A stretch of 64,000 nucleotides of DNA from Micromonospora pisi (lineage in GTDB: Bacteria; Actinomycetota; Actinomycetes; Mycobacteriales; Micromonosporaceae). The translations under genes were made by a program, and so were the position numbers. Every line of letters begins with the position of its first letter. Position 1 is the stretch's first letter. This document shows positions 40,522-49,444 of this stretch, piece by piece. The stretch covers positions 8,370,001 to 8,434,000 of the forward strand of contig NZ_RBKT01000001.1 of NCBI RefSeq assembly GCF_003633685.1, read 5' to 3'. The notes beneath the pieces are model-generated. The model made no database searches, was not told the origin of the DNA, and worked only from the letters and a program-made list of their open reading frames with translations.

Positions 40522-40948
40522 CCGACGACTCCCCGGCAGACCCGACATGTACGCGCCGCGGAACGGAAAGCCCCCGGCAGTGATCACCCTTCCGTCACCT
40601 GGCGGGTGGCGCCATGTCGTAACCACCGAACCCGAGGCGGCACCGTTTGTAGGAACTGTACAAAACTCTTTGGTTTCGCGCCCGCTCACCCGGGCCGGCC
40701 TGCAAAACCTGCGGCCGGTTTGGTCGGACGATGTTCGTTTGATCTTGGCGTCCTGTTCGGCCGACCTTGCGACGTCGGCTGGAACGGTGGGTCGGTCGGT
40801 CGCGGCCGACCGAGGTGATCGGCATTTCGCTGGTCCCGTCGACCGCCCGCGCCGCCTAACCCGGGCTGGCCGTCAGAGACCCGCAACGCGCGGCCCTGTC
40901 CGGCTGGAACCGGCCCGGTTGACAATCACGGAAGGACGCGCCAGGAAC
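40522..40948. other. Divergent intergenic region (carboxylase / phoD)
   Basis: 427 bases with no gene. It contains the candidate biotin-linked operator at 40645-40666 and should hold promoters for both neighbours. A ribosome-binding site for phoD (GGAAGGA, 40930-40936) is rather far from the ATG; AGGA just before it is too close. Confidence 0.5.
40645..40666 (-). promoter_or_regulatory. Palindrome upstream of the biotin-dependent carboxylase
   Basis: GTTTGTA (40645-40651) and TACAAAAC (40659-40666) form an imperfect palindrome 125 bases before the carboxylase start. Read on the minus strand it contains TTTTGTA-N3-TTCCT-N-CAA. The same arrangement occurs upstream of bioB (43891-43912), which links the two biotin-related genes. 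Confidence 0.5.
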
Positions 40949-42544
40949 ATGAACGACCCCGATTCCCACGTCACCCTCAGCCGGATGAGCCGGCGAAATG
41001 TGCTTGCCCTGGGCGGATTCGGCACCGCCGCCGCGGTCGTCGGCGGTGTGCTCGGCGGTACCCGGCCGGCGGCCGCCACCCCGTCCTTCTTCGACAATCC
41101 GTTCCGCCTGGGTGTGGCTTCCGGTGACCCGCTTCCCGACGGCGTCGTCCTCTGGACCCGCCTCGCTCCCGACCCGCTCGCCGAGGACGGCCGCGGCGGC
41201 ATGCCTCCGGAGTCGTTCGGCGTTCGCTACGAGGTCGCCGAAGACGAGAGGTTTGCCCGAATCGTCCGCCGTGGAGCGGTTGAGGCGACGCCCGAGTTCG
41301 GGCACTCGGTGCACATTGAGGTCTCCGGCCTGAAGCCGGGGCGGGAATACTTCTACCGCTTCCGGGTGGGCCCGGCGATCAGCCCGGTCGGCCGTACCAA
41401 GACGGCGCCGGCCCTCGACGCGGCCATGTCGCGGCTGAAGCTCGCCGTCACCAGCTGCCAGAACTACCCGGCCGGCTACTTCGTCGCGTACCGCGACATC
41501 GTCGCTTCGGATCTGGACGTGGTCGTCCACCTCGGCGACTACATCTACCAGGGCCCATCGGCCGGCGACGCCTCACTCGGCCGCGCGCACGTGCCACCGG
41601 TGGAGATCACGACTCTGGCCGAGTACCGGATCCGGCACGCGCAGTACAAGACCGACCCGGACCTGCAGGCCGCCCACAGCATGCTGCCGTTCATCGTGGT
41701 GCCCGACGACCATGAGGTGACCAACAACTACGCCGACGAGGTGGGTCCCGACGGCCCTGCGTTCCCGGCCCGCCGGGCGGCCGCCTACCAGGCGTATTAC
41801 GAGAACATGCCGCTGCGCCGGGCGTCCATTCCGGTCGGGCCGGACATGCGGCTCTACCGGCGGGTGCGCTTCGGCGACCTCGCCCAGTTCCACATGCTCG
41901 ACACCCGGCAGTACCGGTCGGACCAGGCCAAGTGGACCGCGGCCACCGCCGTCGGTGGCTATGCCCCGGGTGCCCTGGACCCGAACCGGACAATCCTGGG
42001 CGATGCCCAGGAGCAGTGGCTCCAGGAGGGTCTGGCGACGTCGACCACCCGGTGGAACGTCATCGGGAACCAGACGAAGTTCGCGCCGTTCGACCACAAG
42101 ACCGGGCCCGGGTTGCAGTACGACTCGCCGGACAATTGGGGCGAGGGCTACGTCGCCGACCGCGACCAACTGCTCCGGTTCATCGCCGCACATCGCCCGT
42201 CCAACCCGGTGGTCATCACTGGCGATGCGCACCGCAACTGGGTCTTCAACCTCAAGGCCGACTTCGCCGACCCGAGCTCGGAGACGCTGGCCACCGAGTA
42301 CCTCGGTACCTCGATCAGCAGCGGTGGCGACGGTAACGGTTCGACCGTGTACGGCCCGACCGCCGACAATCCGCACATGATGTTCCAGAACAACCAGCGA
42401 GGCTACATCCGGGTCGAGGTCACCCCAGAGCAGTGGCGGGCCGATTTCCGGGTCTCCGACACCGTGCTGACCCGGGACACGCCGCTCTACACGGTCGCCA
42501 CGTTCGTGACCGACGACGGCAAGCCGGGTGCGCGGCGGGTGTGA
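40949..42544 (+). CDS. phoD: Secreted alkaline phosphatase/phosphodiesterase PhoD
   Basis: 531-residue PhoD-type metallophosphatase (Fe/Ca). A twin-arginine signal (SRRNVLALGGFGTAAAVVGG, residues ~13-32) predicts export folded through Tat, cleaved after about residue 45. The N-terminal Ig-like PhoD_N domain (~48-145) is followed by the catalytic domain with metal ligands in VTSCQN, HLGDYIYQG, VPDDHEVTNNY and ITGDAHRNW. It releases phosphate from organic esters outside the cell. I see no clear PHO box in the upstream region. Length and motif order are normal for the family. A very strong terminator follows the stop. Confidence 0.95.
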   Translation: MNDPDSHVTLSRMSRRNVLALGGFGTAAAVVGGVLGGTRPAAATPSFFDNPFRLGVASGDPLPDGVVLWTRLAPDPLAEDGRGGMPPESFGVRYEVAEDERFARIVRRGAVEATPEFGHSVHIEVSGLKPGREYFYRFRVGPAISPVGRTKTAPALDAAMSRLKLAVTSCQNYPAGYFVAYRDIVASDLDVVVHLGDYIYQGPSAGDASLGRAHVPPVEITTLAEYRIRHAQYKTDPDLQAAHSMLPFIVVPDDHEVTNNYADEVGPDGPAFPARRAAAYQAYYENMPLRRASIPVGPDMRLYRRVRFGDLAQFHMLDTRQYRSDQAKWTAATAVGGYAPGALDPNRTILGDAQEQWLQEGLATSTTRWNVIGNQTKFAPFDHKTGPGLQYDSPDNWGEGYVADRDQLLRFIAAHRPSNPVVITGDAHRNWVFNLKADFADPSSETLATEYLGTSISSGGDGNGSTVYGPTADNPHMMFQNNQRGYIRVEVTPEQWRADFRVSDTVLTRDTPLYTVATFVTDDGKPGARRV

Positions 42545-42558
42545 GCCACCCGTGACGC

Positions 42559-42596
42559 CGACGTTGGGTCCGGCCGCTCGGCCGGACCCAACGTCG
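42559..42596 (+). terminator. Strong terminator hairpin after phoD
   Basis: A perfect 17-bp stem: CGACGTTGGGTCCGGCC (42559-42575) and its complement (42580-42596) with the four-base loop GCTC, 15 bases past the phoD stop. There is no T-run, as is common for actinomycete terminators. It could also stop read-through from bioB on the other strand. Confidence 0.85.
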
Positions 42597-42709
42597 CGGC
42601 CTACGGCGCCGCGCAGCGGTTGCTCCTCAGCCAGACGGTTCCCGGTTTGCCGGGCCGGAAAAGATGTACGGCTATATCGCTGCACCGGGCGTGTGCGGCG
42701 AGGTTGATA

Positions 42710-43825
42710 TCAGGTGTTTGGTGGTAGGTCGGTGCCGGCGCCGCGGCGTCGCAGCCGCACCAGGTTCGTGGGTGGCGCAACCATGTTCCCGGCGGTGGTC
42801 ACCGGCATTCCCGCGGCGGCTCGCGCGGTGGGCAGGCTCGGCTCACCGGCCGCCTCGACGACAAACCCGTTGTCGCTGATCATGTCAAGGTCGGCGTGGC
42901 CAGCCTGGCCCTCGCTGGTCAGGTAGTCACCGAGGAATATCGCGTTGGCGATGTGCAGGGCCAGTGGTTGCAGCGTGCGTAGGTGTATCTCCCGCCCGCC
43001 GGCAAGCCGTACCTCCACGTCGGGGAAGACGAAGCGCATCATGGCAAGGATCCGTAGGCAGCGTTGCGGAGTGAGCTGCCAGCGACCGGCCATCGGGGTG
43101 CCATCAAACGGGATCAGGAAGTTCACCGGTACCGAGTCCGGTGCCAGGTCGGCCAGCGCGAAGGCCACCTCGACCAGGTCGTCGTCGCTCTCGCCCATGC
43201 CGGCGATCAGCCCGGAACAGGCCGATAATCCGCCGGACCGGGCCTGCTCCACGGTGGATACCCGGTCGGCGTAGGTGTGGGTGGTGCAGATGTCGGCGTA
43301 GCGCTCGCCGGCCGTGTTCAGGTTGTGGTTGTACGCATCGGCGCCAGCGTCGCGGAGCCGGGTGGCCTGCCCGGCGCCGAGCAGGCCCAGGCACGCGCAC
43401 ACCTCGACGTCGGCGTGCCGTTCCCGGATGGCGGCGATCGTCCGGGCTACCCGGTCGATGTCGGGGTCGGTGGGCCCACGACCGCTGGCCACCAGGCAGA
43501 CCCGTTTGGCGCCGGCGGTGACCCCGGCGCTGGCCGCATCGGCCGCCTGTTCCGGGCTCAGCCAGGTGTAGGAGAGCGCTCCGGACTCCGCACCGAGCCG
43601 CTGTGAGCAGTACCCGCAGTCCTCCGGACAGCGTCCGCTTTTCAGGTTGACCAGGTAGTTGAGTTTGACCCGGTTGCCGAAGTAGCGCCGTCGTACCCGT
43701 GCGGCCGCTGCCACCACGTCGAGCAGGTCGTCATCGCTGGTGCCCAGGACGGCACGCGCCTCGTCGCGGGTGGCCCGTCCGCCGGCGAGCACGCGTTCGG
43801 CGAGCGCGTCGAAGGTCCTTCTCAT
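42710..43825 (-). CDS. bioB: Biotin synthase
   Basis: 371-residue radical-SAM enzyme that inserts sulfur into dethiobiotin, the last step of biotin synthesis. The SAM-cluster motif [10 protein letters not shown] is complete, and the Cys and Arg ligands expected of the [2Fe-2S] cluster are in the [17 protein letters not shown] and [12 protein letters not shown]-like blocks (here [12 protein letters not shown]). YNHNLNT is the substrate-side motif. The start is uncertain among ATG 43825, ATG 43834 and GTG 43849; none has a clear ribosome-binding site. No other bio gene is in the window. A motif shared with the carboxylase promoter lies 66-87 bases upstream. Confidence 0.95.
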   Translation of the reverse strand: MRRTFDALAERVLAGGRATRDEARAVLGTSDDDLLDVVAAAARVRRRYFGNRVKLNYLVNLKSGRCPEDCGYCSQRLGAESGALSYTWLSPEQAADAASAGVTAGAKRVCLVASGRGPTDPDIDRVARTIAAIRERHADVEVCACLGLLGAGQATRLRDAGADAYNHNLNTAGERYADICTTHTYADRVSTVEQARSGGLSACSGLIAGMGESDDDLVEVAFALADLAPDSVPVNFLIPFDGTPMAGRWQLTPQRCLRILAMMRFVFPDVEVRLAGGREIHLRTLQPLALHIANAIFLGDYLTSEGQAGHADLDMISDNGFVVEAAGEPSLPTARAAAGMPVTTAGNMVAPPTNLVRLRRRGAGTDLPPNT

Positions 43826-43890
43826 GCCGATCATGCTGCCAAGGTGCACCGTGCCGGTGCGACTGGTTGACCGCCAACATCAGAACGTTG

Positions 43891-43912
43891 CAGTTGGAGG
43901 AAACCTACAAAA
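43891..43912 (-). promoter_or_regulatory. bioB-upstream copy of the carboxylase-promoter motif
   Basis: Read on the minus strand the site contains TTTTGTAGG then TTTCCTCCAAC. Compared with the carboxylase site, TTTTGTA, TTCCT and CAA fall at the same relative positions. It is 66-87 bases before the bioB start, a sensible operator position. No BirA/BioQ-like regulator gene is in the window. Confidence 0.4.
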
Positions 43913-44077
43913 AGAGTTGTGGGGTTTGCTGAGGATGGGCGGGTTGGAACCGGGTCGCAGCGACAGCGGCGCCAGCACGTCTGCTCGTGTTTCGGCAGAT
44001 CCCTCGCGCCCCTCAGCCGTCCACCGGGTGGCCCGCGAGCTGGCAGTTTCGCGGGAGTCGAGGCGGGCCTGGCCGGG

Positions 44078-44188
44078 CGGCCACTCGACATCCCCGTCAA
44101 CAAGGGAGCGGTCGAGACGATGAGCATGACCTTGGCCAGCGAGGTCGAGGTCCGAGGAATCACGGTGAACGCGGTCGCTCCCGGTCCG
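44078..44188 (+). pseudogene. C-terminal scrap of a short-chain dehydrogenase
   Basis: The plus frame reads NKGAVETMSMTLASEVEV then RGITVNAVAPG, the K-helix and following strand of SDR enzymes (SKGAVxxMxxxLAxELxxxGITVNAVAPG). The catalytic Tyr is missing (PVNKG in place of YxxSKG), there is no Rossmann N-terminus, and the match stops where the convergent regulator gene begins. It is a relic. Confidence 0.7.
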
Positions 44189-47100
44189 TCAGCAGGAGGC
44201 GAGGCGTCCGGCCGCGGCGGCGTCGAGGCAGGCGATGAGGGCGGCGACCTCGTCGGCCTTGGGACGCTGGCCCAGGCGCCGGTGGATGTCCAGCGCCTCC
44301 TGCCAGGTGCGGCGTGCGGCGTTCGGGTCGACCGCGGCCTGGGCCTCGCCGAGAACGCCGAGGGCGTCCGCCAGAAAGGCCGCCCAGCCGCGCTCGCGCC
44401 ACAGCCGCACCGATGCCTCCAGATGCCTGACAGCCAGGGCATGGTGGCCGTCGGCGAGTTCGACCGCGCCGAGGGCGCCGAGGGCGTCGGCGGTGTGGTG
44501 CGGGAGGTTGTACTCGCGGGCGATCGTCAGGGCGGCGGTCGCGTAGCCCCGGGCGCGCCGGTCGTCGTGCAGCAGATGGGCACGGGCGAGGCCGAGCAGT
44601 GTCAGGACCTCGGCGTACCGGTCCTGGTAGCGGCGCAGGATGAGCAGTGACTCCTCGAGCGCCGCCACGGCCGGCGCCGCGCGGCCGACGCGGGTGTGCA
44701 GGATTCCCAGGAACTGCAGGACGGTCGCCACGTAGCGCAGGTTGTCCAGCCGGCGGGCCAGGTCGAGGGCGGTGGTGAGGTGGCCTTCGGCCTCCGCGAG
44801 TGCGAGCGACTCGCCGTGCATCATGGCGCGGGCCACGTGCGCCCGAGCCTGGCCGCCGAGATGTCCGTGCTCCTCGGCCAGGCGCATGGCGTCCTCCGCC
44901 CGGGCCGCCGCCTCGGCGTACCGGCCCTTCGCGATCAGGGCCCACGCGACGTCCACGGCGGCATCGGCCATCCCCGGGCCGTGGCCCACCTCGGCGAAGA
45001 GCTCGGCGAGCCGCTCGGCCTGGCGGTGCATCCGGTCCATCGCGACGCCGGGGTGGTCCGCCTCGTGCCATGTCTCCAGTTCGATGAGGCCGCGCAGCAT
45101 CACGGCCTCGCCGAGGCGGTGACCGGCCGAGCGGCACGCCTCCTGCACGTACTTGTTGGTGGCCCGCCAGTCGATGTACATGCCGCGGATGTCGAAGTAC
45201 TTCTCCAGGCAGCCGGCCAGGTCGAAGGCGAGCTCCACCGCTCCCTCGTCGCAGGCCTGTCGGACGACGGCCAGCAACGCGGCGCGCTCGACGACGAACC
45301 AGTCGAGGGCGTCGGGCAGGTCGTCCAGTCCGGTGACGACCGTCGGCGGGGCGTCGCCCCGGATTGCCGCGTAGCACGGCCCCGGGATTCGGTCGCTCAT
45401 CTGCCCCGCCAGCCACAGGTAGGCGCCGAACCCGGAGCGCAGCACGGCCGCCCCGCCCTCGACCTCCTCCCGGCCGGCTCGCTCCCGCAGGTAGAGCCGG
45501 ACCAGGTCGTGGAACCGGTATCGGCCGCCGCCGGCGAGGTCGGTCCCGCCGTCGAGCAGCAGCTGAGCGTCGACGAGCCGCTCGAGGAGACCCTCGGCCT
45601 CGGCGACCGGCACGTCCAGGACAGCCGCCGCGAGCCACGACGGGAAGTCCGGTACCGAGAAGAGGCTGAGCCGGCGGGCGAGGCGCCGACCGGCCTCACC
45701 GATCACGCGGTAGCTGGACGCGAGCGACGTCCGGACCGCCAGGTCGCCCGCGACGAGGTTGTCCAGGCGTCGGTGTTCGTCGCGCAGCGCGCCGGCCAGG
45801 CGTGACATCGGCCAGGCGGGCCGTGACCGCAGCCGCGCCCCGGCGATGCGGACGGCGAGTGGCAGCCGCCCGCACCACCGGAGGATCGCCGCGCTCTCTG
45901 CCGGCTCCCGAGCGACTCGCTGGGATTGGGCGACGCGCCCGAGCAGTGATGTTGCCTCCTCCTCGGAGAAGACATCGAGCTGTATCCGGCGCGCCCCTTC
46001 CAGGCCGTCGAGACCGAACCGGCTCGTTACCACAGCCGCGCAGGAACCGTCGCCGGGCAGCAGCGGGCGAATCTGGCTCTCGTCCGCCGCGTCGTCAAGG
46101 ACCACCAGGACTCGTCGTCCGGCGAGGCGGGACCGGTACGCGTCGGCGCGTTCCGTCAGATCGAACGGGATCGCCCGCTCGTCGACATCGAGCGCGCGCA
46201 GGAAGCGGGCGAGCACATCCCCCGCCTCTACGGGTCTCGGGTCGGTGCCGCGCAGGCTCGCGTAGAGCTGGCCGTCCGGATAGGTGTCGCCCACCCGGTG
46301 CGCGGCGTGCACCGCCAGGGTCGTCTTGCCGACCCCGCCCATGCCGGTGATCGTCACGACCCGCAGCGACGTGCCCGGGTCCTCGCCACCGGGAACGAGC
46401 GCCGCGTGGAGCTGCTCCAGCTCGGCCCGTCGGCCGGTGAAGTCCACGATGTCCGGCGGCAGCAGCGCGGGTACGGTCGTGGTGGCGCTCTCCGCCGCGG
46501 CGGCCTCGCCCGGCACCGCCGGCTCCCGAGCATCCCCGGACTCATCGGCGCGCAGGATCAGCCGCTCCATGTCGAGGAATGCCTGTCCCGGCTCCAGTCC
46601 GTGCTCGTTGGCGAGGAATCGGCGGAGTTCACGCCCGGCGGCCAGCGCGTCGGCCCGCCGGGCGCAGCGGTGCAGGGCGAGCATGAGGGCGCACCAGAGT
46701 CGCTCCCGGGTGGGCTCGTCACGCGCGGCCCGCCACAGCTCCGGCACCACCTCGTTGTGCCGCCCCAGCTCCAGCTCGGCGTCGAAGAGCGCCTCGTACG
46801 CGGCGAGGCGTTCCTCGTCGAACTGGGCGCGGGCAGCCGCCACATAGGCGCCGGCGGCGTCGGCGAGGGCGGGGCCCCGCCACAACGCGAGCGCCTCGCG
46901 CAGCAGCGGGACCCGGGTCTCGGGCGGCTTGCCACGGGCGCGGCTCACCAGCGCCCCGAAGCGTAGGTAGTCGAGCTCATCCGGCCCGACCCGCAGCGCG
47001 TAGCCGCCGGCCCGCGTCTCCAGCGGCAACGCGTCGGCGCCGCGCACCGATCGCCGGATCGTGGAGACGTCGGCCTGGAGTTGGGAGCGGGCGGTCGCGG

Positions 47101-47269
47101 GCGCGGCGCCGCCCCACATCGCCTCGGTCAGCGCCTCCACCGTGACCACCCGGCCCGCGTTCAGCAGGAGGTAGCCCAGCACGGCCCGGTGCCGGGGGCG
47201 CGGGATGACGGCCTGCTCGTCGCCGTGCCAGACCTCAACTCCGCCCAGGATCCGGTACCGCACGGCCAC
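44189..47269 (-). CDS. SARP-NB-ARC-TPR regulator (AfsR family)
   Basis: 1,026-residue transcriptional activator with AfsR architecture: a winged-helix OmpR-type DNA-binding domain (~1-95; VWHGDEQAVIPRPRHRAVLG), BTAD (~100-245), an NB-ARC ATPase (~285-600) with the P-loop GMGGVGKTTLA and Walker B LVVLDDAAD, and a TPR region (~690-1,010). Such proteins bind 11-bp-spaced heptad repeats and switch on secondary metabolism or morphology genes in response to a signal sensed by the STAND module. The start is a GTG after GAGGGG. It is the last gene of the minus-strand run from 48989, separated from the inhibitor gene by a strong terminator; heptads upstream of that run (49080-49119) are its likely target. 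Confidence 0.94.
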   Translation of the reverse strand: MAVRYRILGGVEVWHGDEQAVIPRPRHRAVLGYLLLNAGRVVTVEALTEAMWGGAAPATARSQLQADVSTIRRSVRGADALPLETRAGGYALRVGPDELDYLRFGALVSRARGKPPETRVPLLREALALWRGPALADAAGAYVAAARAQFDEERLAAYEALFDAELELGRHNEVVPELWRAARDEPTRERLWCALMLALHRCARRADALAAGRELRRFLANEHGLEPGQAFLDMERLILRADESGDAREPAVPGEAAAAESATTTVPALLPPDIVDFTGRRAELEQLHAALVPGGEDPGTSLRVVTITGMGGVGKTTLAVHAAHRVGDTYPDGQLYASLRGTDPRPVEAGDVLARFLRALDVDERAIPFDLTERADAYRSRLAGRRVLVVLDDAADESQIRPLLPGDGSCAAVVTSRFGLDGLEGARRIQLDVFSEEEATSLLGRVAQSQRVAREPAESAAILRWCGRLPLAVRIAGARLRSRPAWPMSRLAGALRDEHRRLDNLVAGDLAVRTSLASSYRVIGEAGRRLARRLSLFSVPDFPSWLAAAVLDVPVAEAEGLLERLVDAQLLLDGGTDLAGGGRYRFHDLVRLYLRERAGREEVEGGAAVLRSGFGAYLWLAGQMSDRIPGPCYAAIRGDAPPTVVTGLDDLPDALDWFVVERAALLAVVRQACDEGAVELAFDLAGCLEKYFDIRGMYIDWRATNKYVQEACRSAGHRLGEAVMLRGLIELETWHEADHPGVAMDRMHRQAERLAELFAEVGHGPGMADAAVDVAWALIAKGRYAEAAARAEDAMRLAEEHGHLGGQARAHVARAMMHGESLALAEAEGHLTTALDLARRLDNLRYVATVLQFLGILHTRVGRAAPAVAALEESLLILRRYQDRYAEVLTLLGLARAHLLHDDRRARGYATAALTIAREYNLPHHTADALGALGAVELADGHHALAVRHLEASVRLWRERGWAAFLADALGVLGEAQAAVDPNAARRTWQEALDIHRRLGQRPKADEVAALIACLDAAAAGRLASC

Positions 47270-47382
47270 CCCCTCACCCCGTATCGGCGCGTCGGGGCAA
47301 GGCTATCGCCGGGCGTACCAGAAAAGCGATTTCTGTAGGATTGTCGATCCTGGAACCGGCGTGATCGTGGCGCGCCGTGAAA

Positions 47383-47410
47383 CGCCGCCCGGCCAGTGGG
47401 CCGGGCGGCG
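47383..47410 (-). terminator. Strong terminator after the I36-like gene
   Basis: CGCCGCCCGGCC and GGCCGGGCGGCG form a perfect 12-bp stem (47383-47394 / 47399-47410) with a four-base loop; on the minus strand TTTCA follows. It lies 34 bases past the inhibitor gene stop, so the regulator gene downstream probably has its own promoter or depends on read-through. Confidence 0.82.
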
Positions 47411-47443
47411 CTGTCATCCGAGATCACGACAGTGGGCGGGCCC

Positions 47444-47821
47444 TCAGCACCCGTGAACCCACTGGTGGGAGCTGTAGTCGTTGTCATCCATTCCGGCGTC
47501 GTAGGTCTCTCCGGGATTGACGCAGATGTCGTAGCCCGCCCAGTCGGCGTGCAGGTAGACCATGACGTTGTCGGGAACGCTGGAACTCGACACGGCGTCG
47601 TTGAAGAGGGATTCGGCGTCGTCGGCCATGCCCTCGTTCCCCCAGTTCGAGTCGTTTACGTACCAGCCCCAGAAGTCGCCGCTGAAGCTGTCGTTGGACC
47701 AGGCACAGAACTGCCCTGAGGCGCACTGGCTGAGGCTGGCGCTGGCGCTGCTTGGCGCCACCAGCAGGCTCGCCGCCACGACGGTCAGGCCGATGACCAT
47801 GGCCTTGAACATCTTGATCAT
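47444..47821 (-). CDS. Secreted peptidase-inhibitor I36-like protein
   Basis: 125-residue secreted protein. A clear Sec signal (MIKMFKAMVIGLTVVAASLL, cleavage near SASA at ~29) is followed by a ~95-residue mature domain of the I36/crystallin-like type: CASGQFCAWSNDSFSGDFWG at its start, aromatic-rich strands, and two further Cys (DICVNPGE and the final VHGC). Family members include the metalloproteinase inhibitor SMPI; others have no known target. The start is well supported by AAAGGA eight bases before the ATG. The upstream 338-residue gene ends 44 bases before it, so the two are probably co-transcribed. Confidence 0.88.
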   Translation of the reverse strand: MIKMFKAMVIGLTVVAASLLVAPSSASASLSQCASGQFCAWSNDSFSGDFWGWYVNDSNWGNEGMADDAESLFNDAVSSSSVPDNVMVYLHADWAGYDICVNPGETYDAGMDDNDYSSHQWVHGC

Positions 47822-47865
47822 GGATCTGTCCTTTCGGTTGTCTTCCTGTCGAACGGTGTGCGGTG

Positions 47866-48882
47866 CTAGGCGTCGGCCAGGGCTTGCCTGGCCCGGGGAA
47901 TGGCTTCCCGTTCGAAGGACCTCAGTCCCTCGATCTCGCGTGCGAACCTCCTTTCGATCTCCGGGCGGTACCTGCCCTCCAGCGCGCCGATGGTCCGGGA
48001 GAACCCGGTGGAGCCGGCGCACTCCGCCTCGGTCTCGGCTGCGGCGACCTCCGGTGCCGGGGCCCGCTCAGCGGCCGGTTCCGCAGTTCCGGGTGCGACG
48101 AGTTCACGCAGTTCCTGCGGGGAGGACGCGGCATATCCGCGCTGCCGCACACACGCGGACCAGGCGGCGAGCCCGGTCCGGTACTCGGGGGCCGCGGTCA
48201 CCCGACCGGCGACGTAGCTGCCGAGATGGTCGACGATCCGACGCACCCGGTACCAACCGGCGAGGTCCCCGAAAAGGGTCCGCCGGGCCTCGGCGGTGCA
48301 GCCGTTGTCGGGCCCCGAGATCCGTCCGAGATCGGGCAGGTCCACGGTGAGCTGGCGCCCGGATCCCTGGAGCGCCTCCTGCCAGTCCCGCTGCTGCCGC
48401 GGCGTCAGCTTTTCCAGGTTCGCGAAGTTGGCATCCTGGTCCCGCTCGCGGGCTCTGTCGACCAGGGTTCCGTACCCGTGCTCGCGGGCCCACCCGACGT
48501 CATCGAGCACGTAGCGGAAGTCCTGGTCCGTCGGCGACGGCGGCTGCTCCTCGTACGTGAACCCGTGCCGGGCCATGCAGCGCGTGATCAGCCGCTCCGA
48601 GGCCCGGTGGAGCAGTTCGTCCTCGCTGGCAGCCACCGGCTGACCCCCGGAGGCCGGTGCGTCCTCGGCGGCACCCGTCCCGTTGGTGATGACCGCCCAC
48701 CCGGCCATGACGCCGAGGGCGATGCCGGCCGCGACGAGGCCGACCAGCGGGCCGCGCCACCTGGTACGACTGTCCGGGCTGGTCCGCGAGCCCCCGAATG
48801 CCCGCGGACCAGCCCCGCTCTCCCGGGCCCTGTTCGCCTCGTCTGACGGTGGCCCGGCGTCGTGCTGGCGCTGTCCAGTCAT
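47866..48882 (-). CDS. Membrane-anchored protein of unknown function
   Basis: 338-residue protein with a cytoplasmic N-terminus (~1-45), one membrane helix (PLVGLVAAGIALGVMAGWAV, ~50-70) and an extracytoplasmic part. That part is helical and Arg/Glu/Asp-rich, with spaced Cys residues (CMARHGF, DNGCTAEAR, SACVRQRGYA, ECAGST) resembling actinobacterial surface proteins with repeated C-x-R-x-x-G-[FY] motifs. The start is ATG 48882 with AGGAG eight bases upstream; its ATG overlaps the preceding peptide gene's stop. No enzyme motif is seen. Its neighbours (small membrane peptide, secreted inhibitor, SARP regulator) suggest a cell-envelope or signalling role. Confidence 0.82.
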   Translation of the reverse strand: MTGQRQHDAGPPSDEANRARESGAGPRAFGGSRTSPDSRTRWRGPLVGLVAAGIALGVMAGWAVITNGTGAAEDAPASGGQPVAASEDELLHRASERLITRCMARHGFTYEEQPPSPTDQDFRYVLDDVGWAREHGYGTLVDRARERDQDANFANLEKLTPRQQRDWQEALQGSGRQLTVDLPDLGRISGPDNGCTAEARRTLFGDLAGWYRVRRIVDHLGSYVAGRVTAAPEYRTGLAAWSACVRQRGYAASSPQELRELVAPGTAEPAAERAPAPEVAAAETEAECAGSTGFSRTIGALEGRYRPEIERRFAREIEGLRSFEREAIPRARQALADA

Positions 48883-48989
48883 GCGAAGCACTCCTGAGCG
48901 TCGGTGTTGCCGGCCAGTCCGGCGGCGACCACCACACCGACGGTCACCAGCGGCGGCACCGCGGCCAGGCGACGGAGTATTCCTGGCAT
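48879..48989 (-). CDS. 36-residue membrane peptide
   Basis: Short ORF starting at ATG 48989 with GGAGG five bases upstream and ending in a TGA that overlaps the next gene's ATG (ATGA). The peptide has a basic start (MPGILRRLA), one hydrophobic helix (VTVGVVVAAGLAG) and a polar tail with a single Cys (NTDAQECFA). The ribosome-binding site and translational coupling argue that it is real. It could be a signal peptide of sorts, a small membrane regulator, or only a translation-coupling leader. Confidence 0.6.
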   Translation of the reverse strand: MPGILRRLAAVPPLVTVGVVVAAGLAGNTDAQECFA

Positions 48990-49444
48990 CAGTTCCTCCA
49001 TCGATCGACGAAACCGTCCCCCCGCCGATCGGCGAGGCCGGCGCCGGAAGGGGCGCTGGTTCGATGCTCGGCCACGCCATTGATACGGCCGCCATACGCT
49101 CGCCATACGTCTGGCATATGCGCGCGCCCCCGCCGCATCGCGGCGGCGCATCAGGCGGGGGGTTATTCGGGGACAGGTCTACCAGCGATGTCGTATTCGC
49201 GGCTCACGAAGCCGATCGGCTCGTCGAGCAGAGGAGTCTTCGGTGGTTGGCCGGATGCAGTGCCGACCGACACCAACCCCGCGTGCACGAGCCGACATTC
49301 GCCGCGGTCAATGGCCGCAGGTAATTCATGCCCGCAGATCTGAAGGCCGGGCAGAGAGGATCGCATGTCGGAGCAGGCGTTGCGCGATTACCAACAAGAG
49401 ACCGCCCGCAGTCCCGTAGGGATCAAACGACATCGGCTCGTCGG
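48990..49444. other. Intergenic region with SARP-type heptads
   Basis: 455 bases between the 36-residue peptide gene and the MocR gene stop. No gene is seen. The heptad array at 49080-49119 lies about 90 bases before the peptide start; the remainder (49150-49440) shows no clear feature. Confidence 0.5.
49080..49119 (-). promoter_or_regulatory. Four heptad repeats at 11-bp spacing (SARP/AfsR box)
   Basis: On the plus strand TTGATAC (49080), GCCATAC (49091), GCCATAC (49102) and GGCATAT (49113) start exactly 11 bases apart; on the minus strand these read ATATGCC, GTATGGC, GTATGGC, GTATCAA towards the peptide gene. Direct heptads on one face of the helix are how SARP proteins bind. The SARP encoded at 44189 is the natural candidate. 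Confidence 0.7.
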
